The position numbers were made by a program, and so were the translations under genes. The notes under the pieces are model-generated. The model did no database searches. It was given only the letters and a program-made list of their open reading frames with translations, and had not been told where the DNA came from. From PALSA-129 sp963842505 (GTDB lineage: Bacteria; Acidobacteriota; Terriglobia; Bryobacterales; Bryobacteraceae), in contig CAWJGZ010000003.1 of the NCBI GenBank assembly GCA_963842505.1, positions 186,001-250,000 of the forward strand: a DNA stretch of 64,000 nucleotides. Direction: 5' to 3'. This document shows, in pieces, positions 1 through 8,193 of the stretch. Each line of letters starts with the position of its first letter. Within the stretch, counting starts at the first letter, position 1.

Positions 1-103
1 GAAATAGCCTTCCGGTAACTATCAACGTGTCTTCGAAAGTTAGTAATACACTACCGTACTTACTGGCCTAACGGTAATGTGGCGGAATCCCTGGGCTCAA
101 CCT

Positions 104-109
104 TACAAT
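104..109 (+). promoter_or_regulatory. candidate -10 box for the first Flp pilin
   Basis: TACAAT ends 10 bases before the ATG at 120, and no Shine-Dalgarno motif lies between them. Transcription from this box would start within a few bases of the ATG. No convincing -35 hexamer is visible, so this is an inference from spacing. Confidence 0.4.
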
Positions 110-119
110 CAAATCGGTT

Positions 120-302
120 ATGATTTCTTTCTCGAATTTGTGGCGCGACGAACGGGGCCAGGATCTGATTGAGTACTCGTTGTTGACGGCCTTCGTCGCC
201 ATCGCCGTGGTGGGCCTGTTTGCAGGAGCGGGCGGCAGCATCAAAGGCGTCTGGGCCAGCAGTAACAGCGAACTGGCAAAGGCCAAAGCGACGGCTTCCT
301 AG
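120..302 (+). CDS. Flp-type (type IVb) pilin
   Basis: This 60-residue protein fits a type IVb pilin subunit of the Flp/Tad class. It has a short charged leader (residues 1-13), then G13-QDLI-E18-Y19, which matches the Gly/4 residues/Glu-Tyr prepilin-peptidase site of Flp pilins. A hydrophobic helix follows (about 19-40), then a small polar tail. Cleavage after Gly13 would leave a mature pilin of about 47 residues. No tad/cpa assembly genes are in the window, so assembly proteins must be encoded elsewhere. It is convergent with the NUDIX gene, and the two stop codons overlap. No SD is visible before the ATG. Confidence 0.85.
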   Translation: MISFSNLWRDERGQDLIEYSLLTAFVAIAVVGLFAGAGGSIKGVWASSNSELAKAKATAS

Positions 303-826
303 CGCACGGGGCCGTGTCGCCACAGCAAGAAGCCGACGATGGTCTTGGCGTCGTGGATAACGCCTGAGCGGATCATCCTGGCGACTTCCGGCGCGGTGAA
401 CCAGCGGACTTCGATGCGCTCGTCGTCCATGGGCGCGGCTTTGCCCGCGGTGAGGTTGGTTGCCAGGTAGATGGTCATGCGTTCCGCTACATAACCGGGG
501 CTAACGAAAAACGAAGCCAGCTTGCGCCAGGTGCGAGCCCGATAGCCGGTTTCCTCAATCAATTCGCGGCGGGCCGTCTGCAAGGGCTTTTCGCCGGGGT
601 CCAAGGTTCCAGCCGGCAGTTCCCACAAATTCTTGGCGGCAGGCAGCCGGAATTGCCGTACCAGCAAAATGCGCTTGCGGTCATCCACGGCCATCATGAC
701 GGCGGAGCCGCCGTGGCGGACCACCGAACGTTTGATCTCGAATCCGGTTTTTGGATCGACAGCGCGGTCCTCGGTGACGTGGAAGATCCTGCATCGATAG
801 ACTTCACGGGAAGAAGTAATTTTCAT
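299..826 (-). CDS. NUDIX hydrolase, ADP-ribose pyrophosphatase-like
   Basis: The 175-residue protein carries a complete Nudix box: G-x5-E-x7-R-E-x2-E-E-x-G, seen as GTLDPGE ... RRELIEETG around residues 71-92. This box binds Mg2+ and hydrolyses nucleoside diphosphates linked to another moiety. The N-terminal region resembles the ADP-ribose pyrophosphatase subgroup, which recycles ADP-ribose. The exact substrate is inferred. I chose the ATG at 826 because it overlaps the polX stop codon in an ATGA arrangement, which indicates translational coupling. A longer frame starting at 898 would run through the polX 3' end and adds no recognisable sequence. Confidence 0.85.
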   Translation of the reverse strand: MKITSSREVYRCRIFHVTEDRAVDPKTGFEIKRSVVRHGGSAVMMAVDDRKRILLVRQFRLPAAKNLWELPAGTLDPGEKPLQTARRELIEETGYRARTWRKLASFFVSPGYVAERMTIYLATNLTAGKAAPMDDERIEVRWFTAPEVARMIRSGVIHDAKTIVGFLLWRHGPVR

Positions 827-2553
827 GGTCTTGTGTGTAGCGCGGCGGCGAACCGATCCACCGGCAAAGTGTTCCGAATATCGCCGGGCCCCAGCCATCC
901 GCGGCGCGCGGTTACAACGCCGTAGCGCATGTGGGCCAGGTGCTTGGGATGATGTGCATCGGTGGAAATGGTGAAGGCGACACCCTTGGCCTTGGCGGCG
1001 CGGATGAGCGGGCCGTGCAAATCCAGCCGTTCAGGGCTGGCGTTGATTTCGAACCACACGCCGCGGCGGGCGGCTTCGGCGGCCACGCGGTCGAAATCGA
1101 AGGAAAAGGCATCGCGTTCCAGCAAGAGCCGGCCGGTGGGGTGGCCGATGATCCGCAAGTGTGGGCAAACGAGTGCGCGCAACAGACGGTCCGTCATCTC
1201 GGCGCTTTCCTGATTCATGTGGCTGTGGACGCTGCCGATGACCAGGTCAAGCTCGGCAAGCGCATCGTCGGCAAGGTCCATGGCGCCGTCTTTGAGGATG
1301 TCGCACTCGATGCCGGAGAAGACCCGGATGCCGATGCCCTCGCGGTTGATCTCACGCACTTGGCGAGCAAAGGCCACCACGCGCTTTTCGTCCAGGCCAT
1401 TGGCCATGGCCAGCGCCTTGGAGTGATCGGTGATGGCGATGTACTGGTAGCCTTGGGCGCGCGCGGCGTCGGCCATTTCGAGGAGCGTGGCGCGGCCGTC
1501 GGTTTCGGTTGTGTGCATGTGGAGGTCGCCGCGAACCTGGGCGAGTTCCACTAACTCCGGCAGACGCCCTTCGGCGGCGGCTTCGATTTCGCCGGTGTTC
1601 TCGCGCAATTCCGGGGGAATCCACGGCAGTCCCAGCGCTTCGTAGACGCCGGCTTCGGTCGAGCCGGCCACTTTGGCATCGTTGTCCACGCGGAACAAGC
1701 CGTACTCGCTGAGCTTGAAGCCCATTTTTACGGCGCGCGTGCGGATGGCGACGTTGTGATCCTTGCTGCCGGTGAAATATTGCAGCGCGGCGCCGAAACT
1801 TTCCGGCGCGAGCGCGCGGACGTCCACCTGCAGGCCATCCCGGCCCACCTTGGCGCTGGCCTTGTTCTCGCCGTGGCCGAGCACTTCCTGGACGCGCGGA
1901 TCGGCCACAAAGCGGTCGAGCGCATCGCGCGCGGAGGGTCCGGTGACCAGCAGGTCAAGATCGCCCACGGTTTCACGGCCGCGCCGCACGCTGCCGGCGG
2001 GCGTTACGGCGTCGACACCCGGCACCTGCGAAAGCGTTTCGGCCAGGGACTGCGCCATGGCGTCGGCGTAACTCAGCAAGTAACGGCCGGTGCGCTGGCG
2101 GTATTGCGCGATGGAGCGCAGCACCTTCTCTTCGAGCTTGGCGCCCATGCGCGGCAGCACGCGCAGCTTCTGCTCCTGGCAGAGGCGCTCCAGATCATCG
2201 ATGGAAGCGATGTTGTAGTGTTGCAGGATGAGCGCGATTCCCTTGGGGCCGAGCCCCTGAATCTTGAGAAATTCCAGGGTGGCGCGCGGAAACTTTTCGA
2301 GCAGAGCGTCGCGGCGTTCACAGGAGCCGTGGGCCACGATTTCGCCCAGCACCGCGGCCAGACCTTTGCCGATGCCCGGAATGTCCGTCACCTTGCGCTC
2401 CGGATTGTGGAGGATATCTTCGATCCGTTCGGGGTAGCCATCGACGGCGGTGGCTCCGTTGCGGTAACTGCGGATGCGAAAGGAATCTTCCGCGGCGATT
2501 TCCATCAGGTCGGCGGTCTCCGAAAGTACGCGCGCGATTTCTTTGTTTTCCAA
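823..2553 (-). CDS. polX: DNA polymerase X with PHP exonuclease domain
   Basis: This 576-residue family-X polymerase acts in base-excision and gap-filling repair. Residues 1-150 contain helix-hairpin-helix elements (IPGIGKGLA, IQGLGPKGI). The nucleotidyltransferase palm follows, with GSVRRGRETVGDLDLLV near 190-205 supplying the catalytic aspartates. The C-terminal PHP domain starts around 340 with GDLHMHTTETDG and contains ITDHS, SGIEC and STDAHHP metal-binding motifs, so the 3'-5' exonuclease is probably active. The start is TTG. AAGGA lies about 5 bases upstream of it, and TACAAT (2571-2576, minus strand) lies 17 bases upstream. It is followed directly by the NUDIX gene with a 4-base overlap, so the two form an operon. 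Confidence 0.95.
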   Translation of the reverse strand: MENKEIARVLSETADLMEIAAEDSFRIRSYRNGATAVDGYPERIEDILHNPERKVTDIPGIGKGLAAVLGEIVAHGSCERRDALLEKFPRATLEFLKIQGLGPKGIALILQHYNIASIDDLERLCQEQKLRVLPRMGAKLEEKVLRSIAQYRQRTGRYLLSYADAMAQSLAETLSQVPGVDAVTPAGSVRRGRETVGDLDLLVTGPSARDALDRFVADPRVQEVLGHGENKASAKVGRDGLQVDVRALAPESFGAALQYFTGSKDHNVAIRTRAVKMGFKLSEYGLFRVDNDAKVAGSTEAGVYEALGLPWIPPELRENTGEIEAAAEGRLPELVELAQVRGDLHMHTTETDGRATLLEMADAARAQGYQYIAITDHSKALAMANGLDEKRVVAFARQVREINREGIGIRVFSGIECDILKDGAMDLADDALAELDLVIGSVHSHMNQESAEMTDRLLRALVCPHLRIIGHPTGRLLLERDAFSFDFDRVAAEAARRGVWFEINASPERLDLHGPLIRAAKAKGVAFTISTDAHHPKHLAHMRYGVVTARRGWLGPGDIRNTLPVDRFAAALHTRP

Positions 2554-2709
2554 AGGGAATCCTTGTACTAATTGTAGCGAGAGCGGACTGTTCCTTTGGT
2601 GCGGGTGCGGGACATAGAAGTTGGAGCCGAGGGCTGGTAGCGCATCAGCCCGCCAGGGCGAAAGATGCTAGCCCATGGCGTGAGCCATGGGAACAGAGCG
2701 AAAGGAACC

Positions 2710-2790
2710 AGCCCCGGAACGGGGCGAAAGACGGCAACCTGCCTTACGGAATGTGTCCTGGCACCTCCTCTTTCGCCCCGTTCCGGGGCT
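2710..2790. repeat. REP-like inverted repeat, 21-base arms
   Basis: The left arm (2710-2730) and right arm (2770-2790) are perfect reverse complements of 21 bases with core CCCCGTTCCGGGG, separated by 39 bases. A partial copy (GCCCCGTTCCGGCGC) follows gyrB near 27339-27353. This resembles dispersed extragenic palindromes. A terminator role is unlikely because there is no T-tract. Confidence 0.7.
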
Positions 2791-3014
2791 AGACGATATG
2801 ACGACACCTTCCCAGCGCTGGCGCACTGGGCTAGTATCTGCCGCCCCTGTCGGGGCTTAGTATCGGCATTTCAGGGGATCTGAGTGGGTGGTACGCTCAG
2901 AACCTCGCGCATTTCCTGGTGTGTGGTGCCGCCGCCGCCGCTTGAGCGAACTGGTCCCCGTTGATCGACCGCTAGTCAGCAGCGAGACTGGTAAGAGAGC
3001 CCGGCCAGGTTCGC

Positions 3015-3020
3015 TATCCT
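3015..3020 (+). promoter_or_regulatory. candidate -10 box for priA
   Basis: TATCCT ends 8 bases before the priA ATG, with no Shine-Dalgarno sequence between. The spacing suggests a leaderless or nearly leaderless transcript. Confidence 0.4.
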
Positions 3021-3028
3021 GAAACTTC

Positions 3029-5449
3029 ATGCCCGAGGGATCGTACCTTTACTGCGACGTGAGTCTGCCGGTGCCCATGGATCAGCCGTTTACCTACGCG
3101 CTGCCGGAGACGCTGCGTCACCGCGTGCAGGCGGGCTGCCGACTGGTGGTGCCGTTTGGGTCGCGGAAGATGACGGGCGTGATCCTGCGGTGCCACGACG
3201 ATCCGCCGTCGATGGCCACGCGCGAGGCGCTGCGGTTGGTCGACGCGGTCCCGGTGCTCGATTCCGAATTGCTCGGCCTGGGGCGCTGGATCGCCGGCTA
3301 TTACTGCGCGCCGCTGGGCGATGTGCTGCGCGGCATGCTGCCGCTCGCGGCGGAGATGCGGCACGGCAAGATCTGGTCGCTGACGGACTCCGGGCGCGAT
3401 GCGGCGCGCCAGTTGATGCTGGACGCCGCGCCCGACGATCCGGTGGCGCGGATCCTGCACATGCTGGAAAAGCGGCCGCTCTCGCAAGCATATCTGGCCA
3501 AAGCGCTGCCGCTGGCCGATAAAGCCATGCGGTCGCTCGAGCGCAAGGGCTTCATCGTGATGGAGCAGGTGGAGAGGGAACGCGACCCGCTGCGCGCACC
3601 ATCGGAACGGCTGCGGGTGGAACTGCGCGGAAAGACCGGCGAGGTCAAACTAAACAAGCCGGAGCGCGAACTGCGGGCATTTCTGGAACTGCACCCCGGG
3701 GCGCACAACCTCAAGGAGCTGGAAGGCACGGTGCCGAACGCGAGCCTGGCGGCGCGGTCGCTAGGGCGCAAGGGGCTGGTGACGCTGAAGCCGGAGACGG
3801 TGGTGAGGTCCGGGCCGATCCGGGCGCGGCATGTATTGAACCCGGCCCAGCAGACGGCGTACGACGGGATCGCGAGCGCCGTGCGCGCGCACCGGTTTCA
3901 GACGTTTCTGCTGTACGGCGTGACGGGATCGGGCAAGACCGAGGTGTACCTCAATGCGATCGAGACTGCGCTGGCGGAAGGGCGCGGCGCACTGCTGCTG
4001 GTGCCGGAAATCGCCCTTACCCCGGCGATGGCGGGCCAGTTTTTCGGGTGGTTCGGCGACCGCGTGGCCATTTTGCACAGCGCCTTCACGGATGTGGAAC
4101 GGTCGGAGCAATGGCGGCGCATCCGCTCCGGCGCGGCTTCGGTGGTGGTGGGGACGCGGTCGGGGGTTTTCGCTCCGGTGCGCAACCTGGGACTGATCGT
4201 GGTGGACGAAGAGCACGACGGGAGTTACAAGCAGGAAGAAACGCCGCGGTACCACGGCCGCGATGTGGCAATCGTGCGGGCGCAGGCGGCCGGCGCGTGC
4301 GTGGTGCTGGGTTCGGCGACCCCTAGCCTGGAAAGCCGCTACAACGCCGAACGCGGCAAGTACCGGCTGCTGGAACTTCCGGGCCGCATTGAGGAACGGC
4401 CCATGGCGACGGTGGAACTGATCGACATGCGCCAGGAGTTTCTGGAGACGCGCCAGCAGGCTACCTTTTCGCGCAAACTGATCGACGCCATCGGAGCGCG
4501 CCTGGAGAACGGGGAGCAGACCATCGTCCTGCTGAACCGCCGGGGCTTTTCGAGCTTCGTGGCCTGCCGCGCGTGCGGCGAGCGAGTGCAGTGCGCGAAT
4601 TGTTCGCTGACTCTGACTTACCATAAGCGCGACCGGCGGCTGCTGTGCCACTACTGCGGCTACGCGGAAAAAGTGCCGAGTATCTGCCCCAAGTGCGCCA
4701 GCGAGCATATCTATTTCCTGGGCGTGGGATCGGAAAAGGTGGAGGAAGAACTGCACCGCGCGTTTCCGGCGGCGCGGATTGCACGGCTGGACCGCGATAC
4801 CGTGACGGGCAAGCGGCAGTACGAAACCATCCTGCAGGATTTCCGCGACGGACATTTCGACATCCTGGTGGGCACCCAGATGATCGCCAAAGGCCACGAT
4901 ATTCCCAACGTGACGCTGGTGGGCGTGATCTCCGCCGATATCGGGCTGGGGATGCCGGATTTTCGAGCGGCCGAACGGACCTTTCAACTGCTGACGCAGG
5001 TGGCGGGACGCGCCGGGCGCGGCAACATTCCCGGCATCGTGCTAATTCAGACCATCAATCCCGACCACTACGCGGTCCGCATGGCAGCCGCGCAGGACTA
5101 TCAGGCCTTCTATGAAAAGGAGCTGCACTTCCGGCGCATGATGCACTACCCGCCGTTCAGCGCCATGGCGAACGTGCTGGTGCGTGCCGAGAAGAAGGAA
5201 ATGGCGATGCGAATGAGTTCCGAGTTGGGACTGCTGCTCTCACCGCCTCCTGAGAAGCTGAAAATCCTGGGGCCGGCCGAAGCCCCGGTGCCGCGGCTGA
5301 AGAACGAGTATCGCTACCAGTTTCTGGTGAAAGCGGCCAGCCGCAAGGCGCTCAACGAATTGATGGGCCGGGTGCGCGCGTTTGCGATGGAACGGAAATG
5401 GGGCGCCACCGCGCTGGTGATCGACGTCGACCCGCTGACCTTGATGTAG
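3029..5449 (+). CDS. priA: primosomal protein N' (replication restart helicase)
   Basis: This 806-residue PriA reloads the replisome at stalled forks. An N-terminal 3'-end-binding domain (1-100) is followed by a winged-helix-like region. The SF2 helicase domain has Walker A LYGVTGSGKTEVYL (near 292) and a DEEH box (VDEEHDGSYK, near 392). The cysteine-rich insert CRACGERVQCANC...CHYCGY...CPKC (about 512-555) has the eight Cys that bind two zinc ions. Helicase motif VAGRAGRGNIPG is near 660. Length is normal. The ATG start has no SD but sits 8 bases behind a -10-like box. Confidence 0.96.
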   Translation: MPEGSYLYCDVSLPVPMDQPFTYALPETLRHRVQAGCRLVVPFGSRKMTGVILRCHDDPPSMATREALRLVDAVPVLDSELLGLGRWIAGYYCAPLGDVLRGMLPLAAEMRHGKIWSLTDSGRDAARQLMLDAAPDDPVARILHMLEKRPLSQAYLAKALPLADKAMRSLERKGFIVMEQVERERDPLRAPSERLRVELRGKTGEVKLNKPERELRAFLELHPGAHNLKELEGTVPNASLAARSLGRKGLVTLKPETVVRSGPIRARHVLNPAQQTAYDGIASAVRAHRFQTFLLYGVTGSGKTEVYLNAIETALAEGRGALLLVPEIALTPAMAGQFFGWFGDRVAILHSAFTDVERSEQWRRIRSGAASVVVGTRSGVFAPVRNLGLIVVDEEHDGSYKQEETPRYHGRDVAIVRAQAAGACVVLGSATPSLESRYNAERGKYRLLELPGRIEERPMATVELIDMRQEFLETRQQATFSRKLIDAIGARLENGEQTIVLLNRRGFSSFVACRACGERVQCANCSLTLTYHKRDRRLLCHYCGYAEKVPSICPKCASEHIYFLGVGSEKVEEELHRAFPAARIARLDRDTVTGKRQYETILQDFRDGHFDILVGTQMIAKGHDIPNVTLVGVISADIGLGMPDFRAAERTFQLLTQVAGRAGRGNIPGIVLIQTINPDHYAVRMAAAQDYQAFYEKELHFRRMMHYPPFSAMANVLVRAEKKEMAMRMSSELGLLLSPPPEKLKILGPAEAPVPRLKNEYRYQFLVKAASRKALNELMGRVRAFAMERKWGATALVIDVDPLTLM

Positions 5450-5452
5450 CGG

Positions 5453-6442
5453 TCAGCCGTCGAATGCTTTTTCGATGCACGAGAGCACGGTCCCTGGCGG
5501 GCCCTCGGACACCGGCAGAATTTCTACCGAGACTTCCAGTGGAATGCGAACCACCTTCCCCGCCATCATGCAGGCGTAAGGCATGGAGAGGTGATCGGAG
5601 ACCGCTTGGGGGTCGGTTTTCTCCCCGCCCCGGGACATAGGCAGAACCGCCAGGAAATCCTGCTCGTTCCAACGGCCGATAACGGCATCCCTGGGGACGC
5701 AGTTTCGCATACGCCGGGCAAAGGTGGCCACCAGTCCGTCGGCGACAGGGGCGCCATACTTCGCTCTAGTCTGCGCCAGGCCGTGCGCTTTGAGAATCAA
5801 CACCATGAAGCCCGAGGGCGGCAGTGATTCGGCGTATTCTTCGATGAAGCGGCGGCTGGAAAATTTCGAGGCCTGGTCCACGGCAGCGGCATTTTGCAGA
5901 GACTCGACGCGTTGATGCAGGATGCGGACCTCGGTTTGCAGTTGCGCCATCATAAACTGCTGATCCCGGCGCATTTGGGCAAGGTCCCCTTCGATGGATT
6001 CGACGGCGGCCGTCAACACAGCACGCAGCGGCGCACCCTGTGGCGTAGCCGCCGCTTCGCGCACCCGTTTCAGGGTGTCACGCAACCGCGCGGAGTGATC
6101 GCCATCGGATTGGGCTAGCGACTCCACGGTTTCCTGCAAGGCTTTGACCGTGCTCTCCAATTGTTGGCGCAGCTTGCCCAGGAACTGGGCCGCCTTGTCG
6201 CGATAGTCCCTGAGCAAACCTCGCAACGTGGAGCGGCTATCCGGCAAAGCTTGCAAGGGCGCGGCCTGAACCTCCGCCGCCAACCCGGCCAGATACTTTA
6301 CGTGCGGCCCGGTGATTTCCGCGTCGAGTTCGACGGCGTAGTGAGCGATGTCTTGAATGGCTGCGATGTAACACTCGATGGCCACGACGGGCTCTTCGGG
6401 TGGGCGGCTGGGAGTGGCCGAAGATTCTCGAATCCAGATCAC
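5453..6442 (-). CDS. degenerate GGDEF-domain protein
   Basis: The 329-residue protein has a long helical, Gln/Glu-rich N-terminal part (about 60-200, likely coiled coil) and a C-terminal domain (about 205-329) with the layout of a diguanylate cyclase. At the active-site position the GG(D/E)EF loop reads GRWNEQDFLAVLP (about 255-268), so the glycines and first acidic residues are replaced. It is probably inactive as a cyclase and may be structural or a nucleotide sensor. No transmembrane segment is seen. The start is GTG with GAGAG about 7 bases upstream. It is divergent from lexA and convergent with priA. Confidence 0.65.
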   Translation of the reverse strand: MIWIRESSATPSRPPEEPVVAIECYIAAIQDIAHYAVELDAEITGPHVKYLAGLAAEVQAAPLQALPDSRSTLRGLLRDYRDKAAQFLGKLRQQLESTVKALQETVESLAQSDGDHSARLRDTLKRVREAAATPQGAPLRAVLTAAVESIEGDLAQMRRDQQFMMAQLQTEVRILHQRVESLQNAAAVDQASKFSSRRFIEEYAESLPPSGFMVLILKAHGLAQTRAKYGAPVADGLVATFARRMRNCVPRDAVIGRWNEQDFLAVLPMSRGGEKTDPQAVSDHLSMPYACMMAGKVVRIPLEVSVEILPVSEGPPGTVLSCIEKAFDG

Positions 6443-6546
6443 GTTTTAACTCTCAGGCCATATATCGGCCCGGCACTTCCAAAGCTTTACAGCAAGTTTC
6501 TGTTGCTTTTCTCTTTTTGTTCGCCCAAAATAAGGAGGGGCTTGTT

Positions 6547-7170
6547 ATGGCACTCACGAAACGGCAAAAGCAGGTACTGGATTTTATCGCCGGCTTCCTC
6601 AACGAGAACGGCTACTGCCCGAGCTACGAAGAAATTGCCCGCGGATTGGACCTGGCCTCGCTTGCCACGGTCCACAAACATATCTCGGTTCTCGAAACCA
6701 AAAGTTACCTGAGGCGCGGGTTCAACCAGAGCCGGTCGATCGAGCTGACGCCGAAATACCTGCAGGAGTGCCAGCGCACGCGGCCGGCAGGCATGGAGAT
6801 CCCGCTCCTGGGGCGCATCGCGGCCGGCGCACCGGTGGAAGCAGTGGAACAACGGGAGACTTTGAACTTCGCCGATTATGCGGGTAACGCCGACACCTTT
6901 GCCCTCGAAGTGCGCGGCGATTCCATGATTGACGACCACATCTGCGATGGCGATTGCATTCTGCTGGAGCACGTCGCCGAGGCCAAGGATGGCGATACCG
7001 TGGTGGCGCTGGTGGCAGGCAGCGAGACCACACTGAAGCGCTTCTACCGGGAAGCGGACGGCATGGTACGGCTTCAGCCGGCCAATTCGACGCTTGAGCC
7101 GATTGTGGTGCCTGCAAGCGACGTGCAAATTCAGGGCCGTTTGCTGGCGGTGCTGCGCAAATACAAATAG
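6547..7170 (+). CDS. lexA: LexA repressor (SOS regulator)
   Basis: This 207-residue protein has an N-terminal winged helix (1-70; SYEEIARGLDLASLATVHKH) and a C-terminal S24 peptidase domain. The autocleavage site is Ala93-Gly94 (RIAAGAPVEA), the nucleophile is Ser126 (GDSMI) and the base is Lys164 (ETTLKRF). All are intact, so RecA-stimulated self-cleavage is expected, derepressing DNA-damage genes. The ATG at 6547 is supported by a strong AAGGAGG at 6531-6537 and by homologous length. An open frame continues upstream but lacks LexA-like sequence. I could not identify its operator in the 104-base gap to the divergent GGDEF gene. Confidence 0.95.
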   Translation: MALTKRQKQVLDFIAGFLNENGYCPSYEEIARGLDLASLATVHKHISVLETKSYLRRGFNQSRSIELTPKYLQECQRTRPAGMEIPLLGRIAAGAPVEAVEQRETLNFADYAGNADTFALEVRGDSMIDDHICDGDCILLEHVAEAKDGDTVVALVAGSETTLKRFYREADGMVRLQPANSTLEPIVVPASDVQIQGRLLAVLRKYK

Positions 7171-7202
7171 CCAAGCGGTCAAGAGAAGGTACTACTTGAT
7201 TT

Positions 7203-7231
7203 GTAGCGCCGGCGGTCTTTGCCGCCGGTTC
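7203..7231 (+). repeat. palindromic repeat family A, copy 1
   Basis: The core GCGCCGGCGGTCTTTGCC continues into CGCCGGTTC and is itself an imperfect palindrome. Related copies are at 7335-7365, 31391-31421, 58217-58248 and 58313-58341. All lie between genes. Confidence 0.75.
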
Positions 7232-7334
7232 TCTCTTTGCCCATGTACTGGTATAGAAGACAGCCCCATTGGATCCCCCCGAGAGCTCCAACTTTTTGTC
7301 ACCTGGAGGCTAGACTAGCCGCCGGCGCGCACAA

Positions 7335-7365
7335 GACACCGGCGGCAAGACCGCCGGCGCTACCA
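7335..7365 (-). repeat. palindromic repeat family A, copy 2 (inverted)
   Basis: This is the inverted partner of copy 1. By eye it is identical over 31 bases to the copy at 31391-31421 (starts GACACCGGCGGCAAGACC). Confidence 0.8.
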
Positions 7366-7482
7366 GGGCTCCGCTCTTGGTGTAATCAGTCCGACAACTA
7401 AGGAAGCTCACCGATATCATTCCGGCGCGGGGGCTGGTAGCTTCGAGTTACGCAAATATCCAGGAGAAAGCTGGAAACAACG

Positions 7483-7659
7483 ATGAAACTCCGCGTTTGC
7501 AAGTTTTGGAAAGATACCAGCGGGCAGGATCTGGTGGAATACGCCCTGGTTGCGGGCATGGTAGCGGTGGCGGCGATAGCAACCGTGCCCACTCTCACAA
7601 ACGTGATCAGCAACGTGTTCAGCAGCGTCGGCTCGATCGTGGCGAACAGCACAATTTGA
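7483..7659 (+). CDS. Flp-type pilin, second copy (58 residues)
   Basis: A short gene encoding 58 residues. It has a basic leader, then G14-QDLV-E19-Y20, the Flp prepilin cleavage motif, a hydrophobic helix (about 20-38) and a Ser/Asn-rich tail. The strong AGGAGAAAG at 7462-7470 supports the ATG at 7483. It shares the processing site and architecture with the pilin at 120-302, but the rest of the sequence is diverged, so the two are not a recent duplication. Like the first, it stands alone without assembly genes. Confidence 0.8.
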   Translation: MKLRVCKFWKDTSGQDLVEYALVAGMVAVAAIATVPTLTNVISNVFSSVGSIVANSTI

Positions 7660-7773
7660 CACGCAGGCGCCCTGGGTGCGGCGCCAGATGGTGCGTTGCG
7701 ACAATTCCGGGTTGCTATCCCTTCGGGATATGGAGAAGGAAGCTAGAATGCTTCTTCCTCGCGGATTAAGAGG

Positions 7774-8040
7774 TCAGGCAGCGGAGACTTGGGCGCGCAA
7801 CTCTTGTTCGGCGCGCAGCCAATCTTCCTCGGGAGAACCACCCTGACAGCCGCGAGCTTCCCAATAGGAGTATGCCAGGCGAGCAATCTGTTCGGGAGTA
7901 GGAGCGGCGGTTGCGGGAGCGGTTGCCGCGGCGGCCACGGCCGCCGAACGGCCCGGACGCCGGGTGGTTGCGGGTTTGTGGCGAACCGGCGCCGGGGCCG
8001 ACACCACGATTTCTTTTTCCGAGACGCGCTTTCTAGGCAT
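7774..8040 (-). CDS. DUF2934-like small protein
   Basis: This 88-residue protein has a basic start (MPRKRVSEKE), an Ala/Pro-rich linker (17-48), and a C-terminal helical segment IARLAYSYWEARGCQ...EEDWLRAEQEL. That segment matches my memory of the DUF2934 pattern (AYxxWExRGxxxGxxxxDWxxAE). Function is unknown. It is divergent from the nfeD-like gene. Confidence 0.65.
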   Translation of the reverse strand: MPRKRVSEKEIVVSAPAPVRHKPATTRRPGRSAAVAAAATAPATAAPTPEQIARLAYSYWEARGCQGGSPEEDWLRAEQELRAQVSAA

Positions 8041-8177
8041 AGTAAATTTGACAACTCCCGTGTGGATTAGTTGCTTTTATTGTATCCCGGCGTGAGTTAC
8101 CGCCCCATCAATAGTTTCTATCAATTGGATTACGGGAAGTTGCAGAGCCCTTTTCAGACCAGCTTGTGCGGGTGGCG

Positions 8178-8183
8178 TATACT
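8178..8183 (+). promoter_or_regulatory. candidate -10 box for the nfeD-like gene
   Basis: TATACT ends 10 bases before the TTG at 8194. No -35 is evident. The spacing supports the TTG start and suggests a nearly leaderless message. Confidence 0.45.
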
Positions 8184-8193
8184 AGGGTCTAGA

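Larger units (their letters stand above)
2554..3028. other. intergenic region between polX and priA, rich in palindromes
   Basis: This 475-base gap separates divergent polX and priA. It holds a cluster of palindromes: one around 2674-2692 (CCCATGG/CCATGGG arms), the long inverted repeat listed separately (2710-2790), and smaller ones at about 2811-2832 (CCCAGCGC/GCACTGGG-like) and 2845-2858 (GCCCCTGTCGGGGC). Promoter-like hexamers occur at both ends. I see no supportable gene. Confidence 0.6.
7171..7482. other. intergenic region with paired palindromic repeats
   Basis: This 312-base gap between lexA and the second pilin is dominated by two inverted copies of a GC-rich palindrome (listed separately). 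Past 7370 there is a short AT-richer stretch that may hold the pilin promoter. No gene is supported here. Confidence 0.6.

Noticed and set aside
60..323. Open frame antisense to the first pilin
   Set aside because: The plus-strand pilin has a precise prepilin motif; the antisense frame has none.
2710..2790. Rho-independent terminator for polX/priA region
   Set aside because: The flanking genes are divergent, the loop is 39 bases and no T-run follows.
7203..7365. CRISPR-like repeats
   Set aside because: The repeats are inverted, only two, and lack regular spacers.
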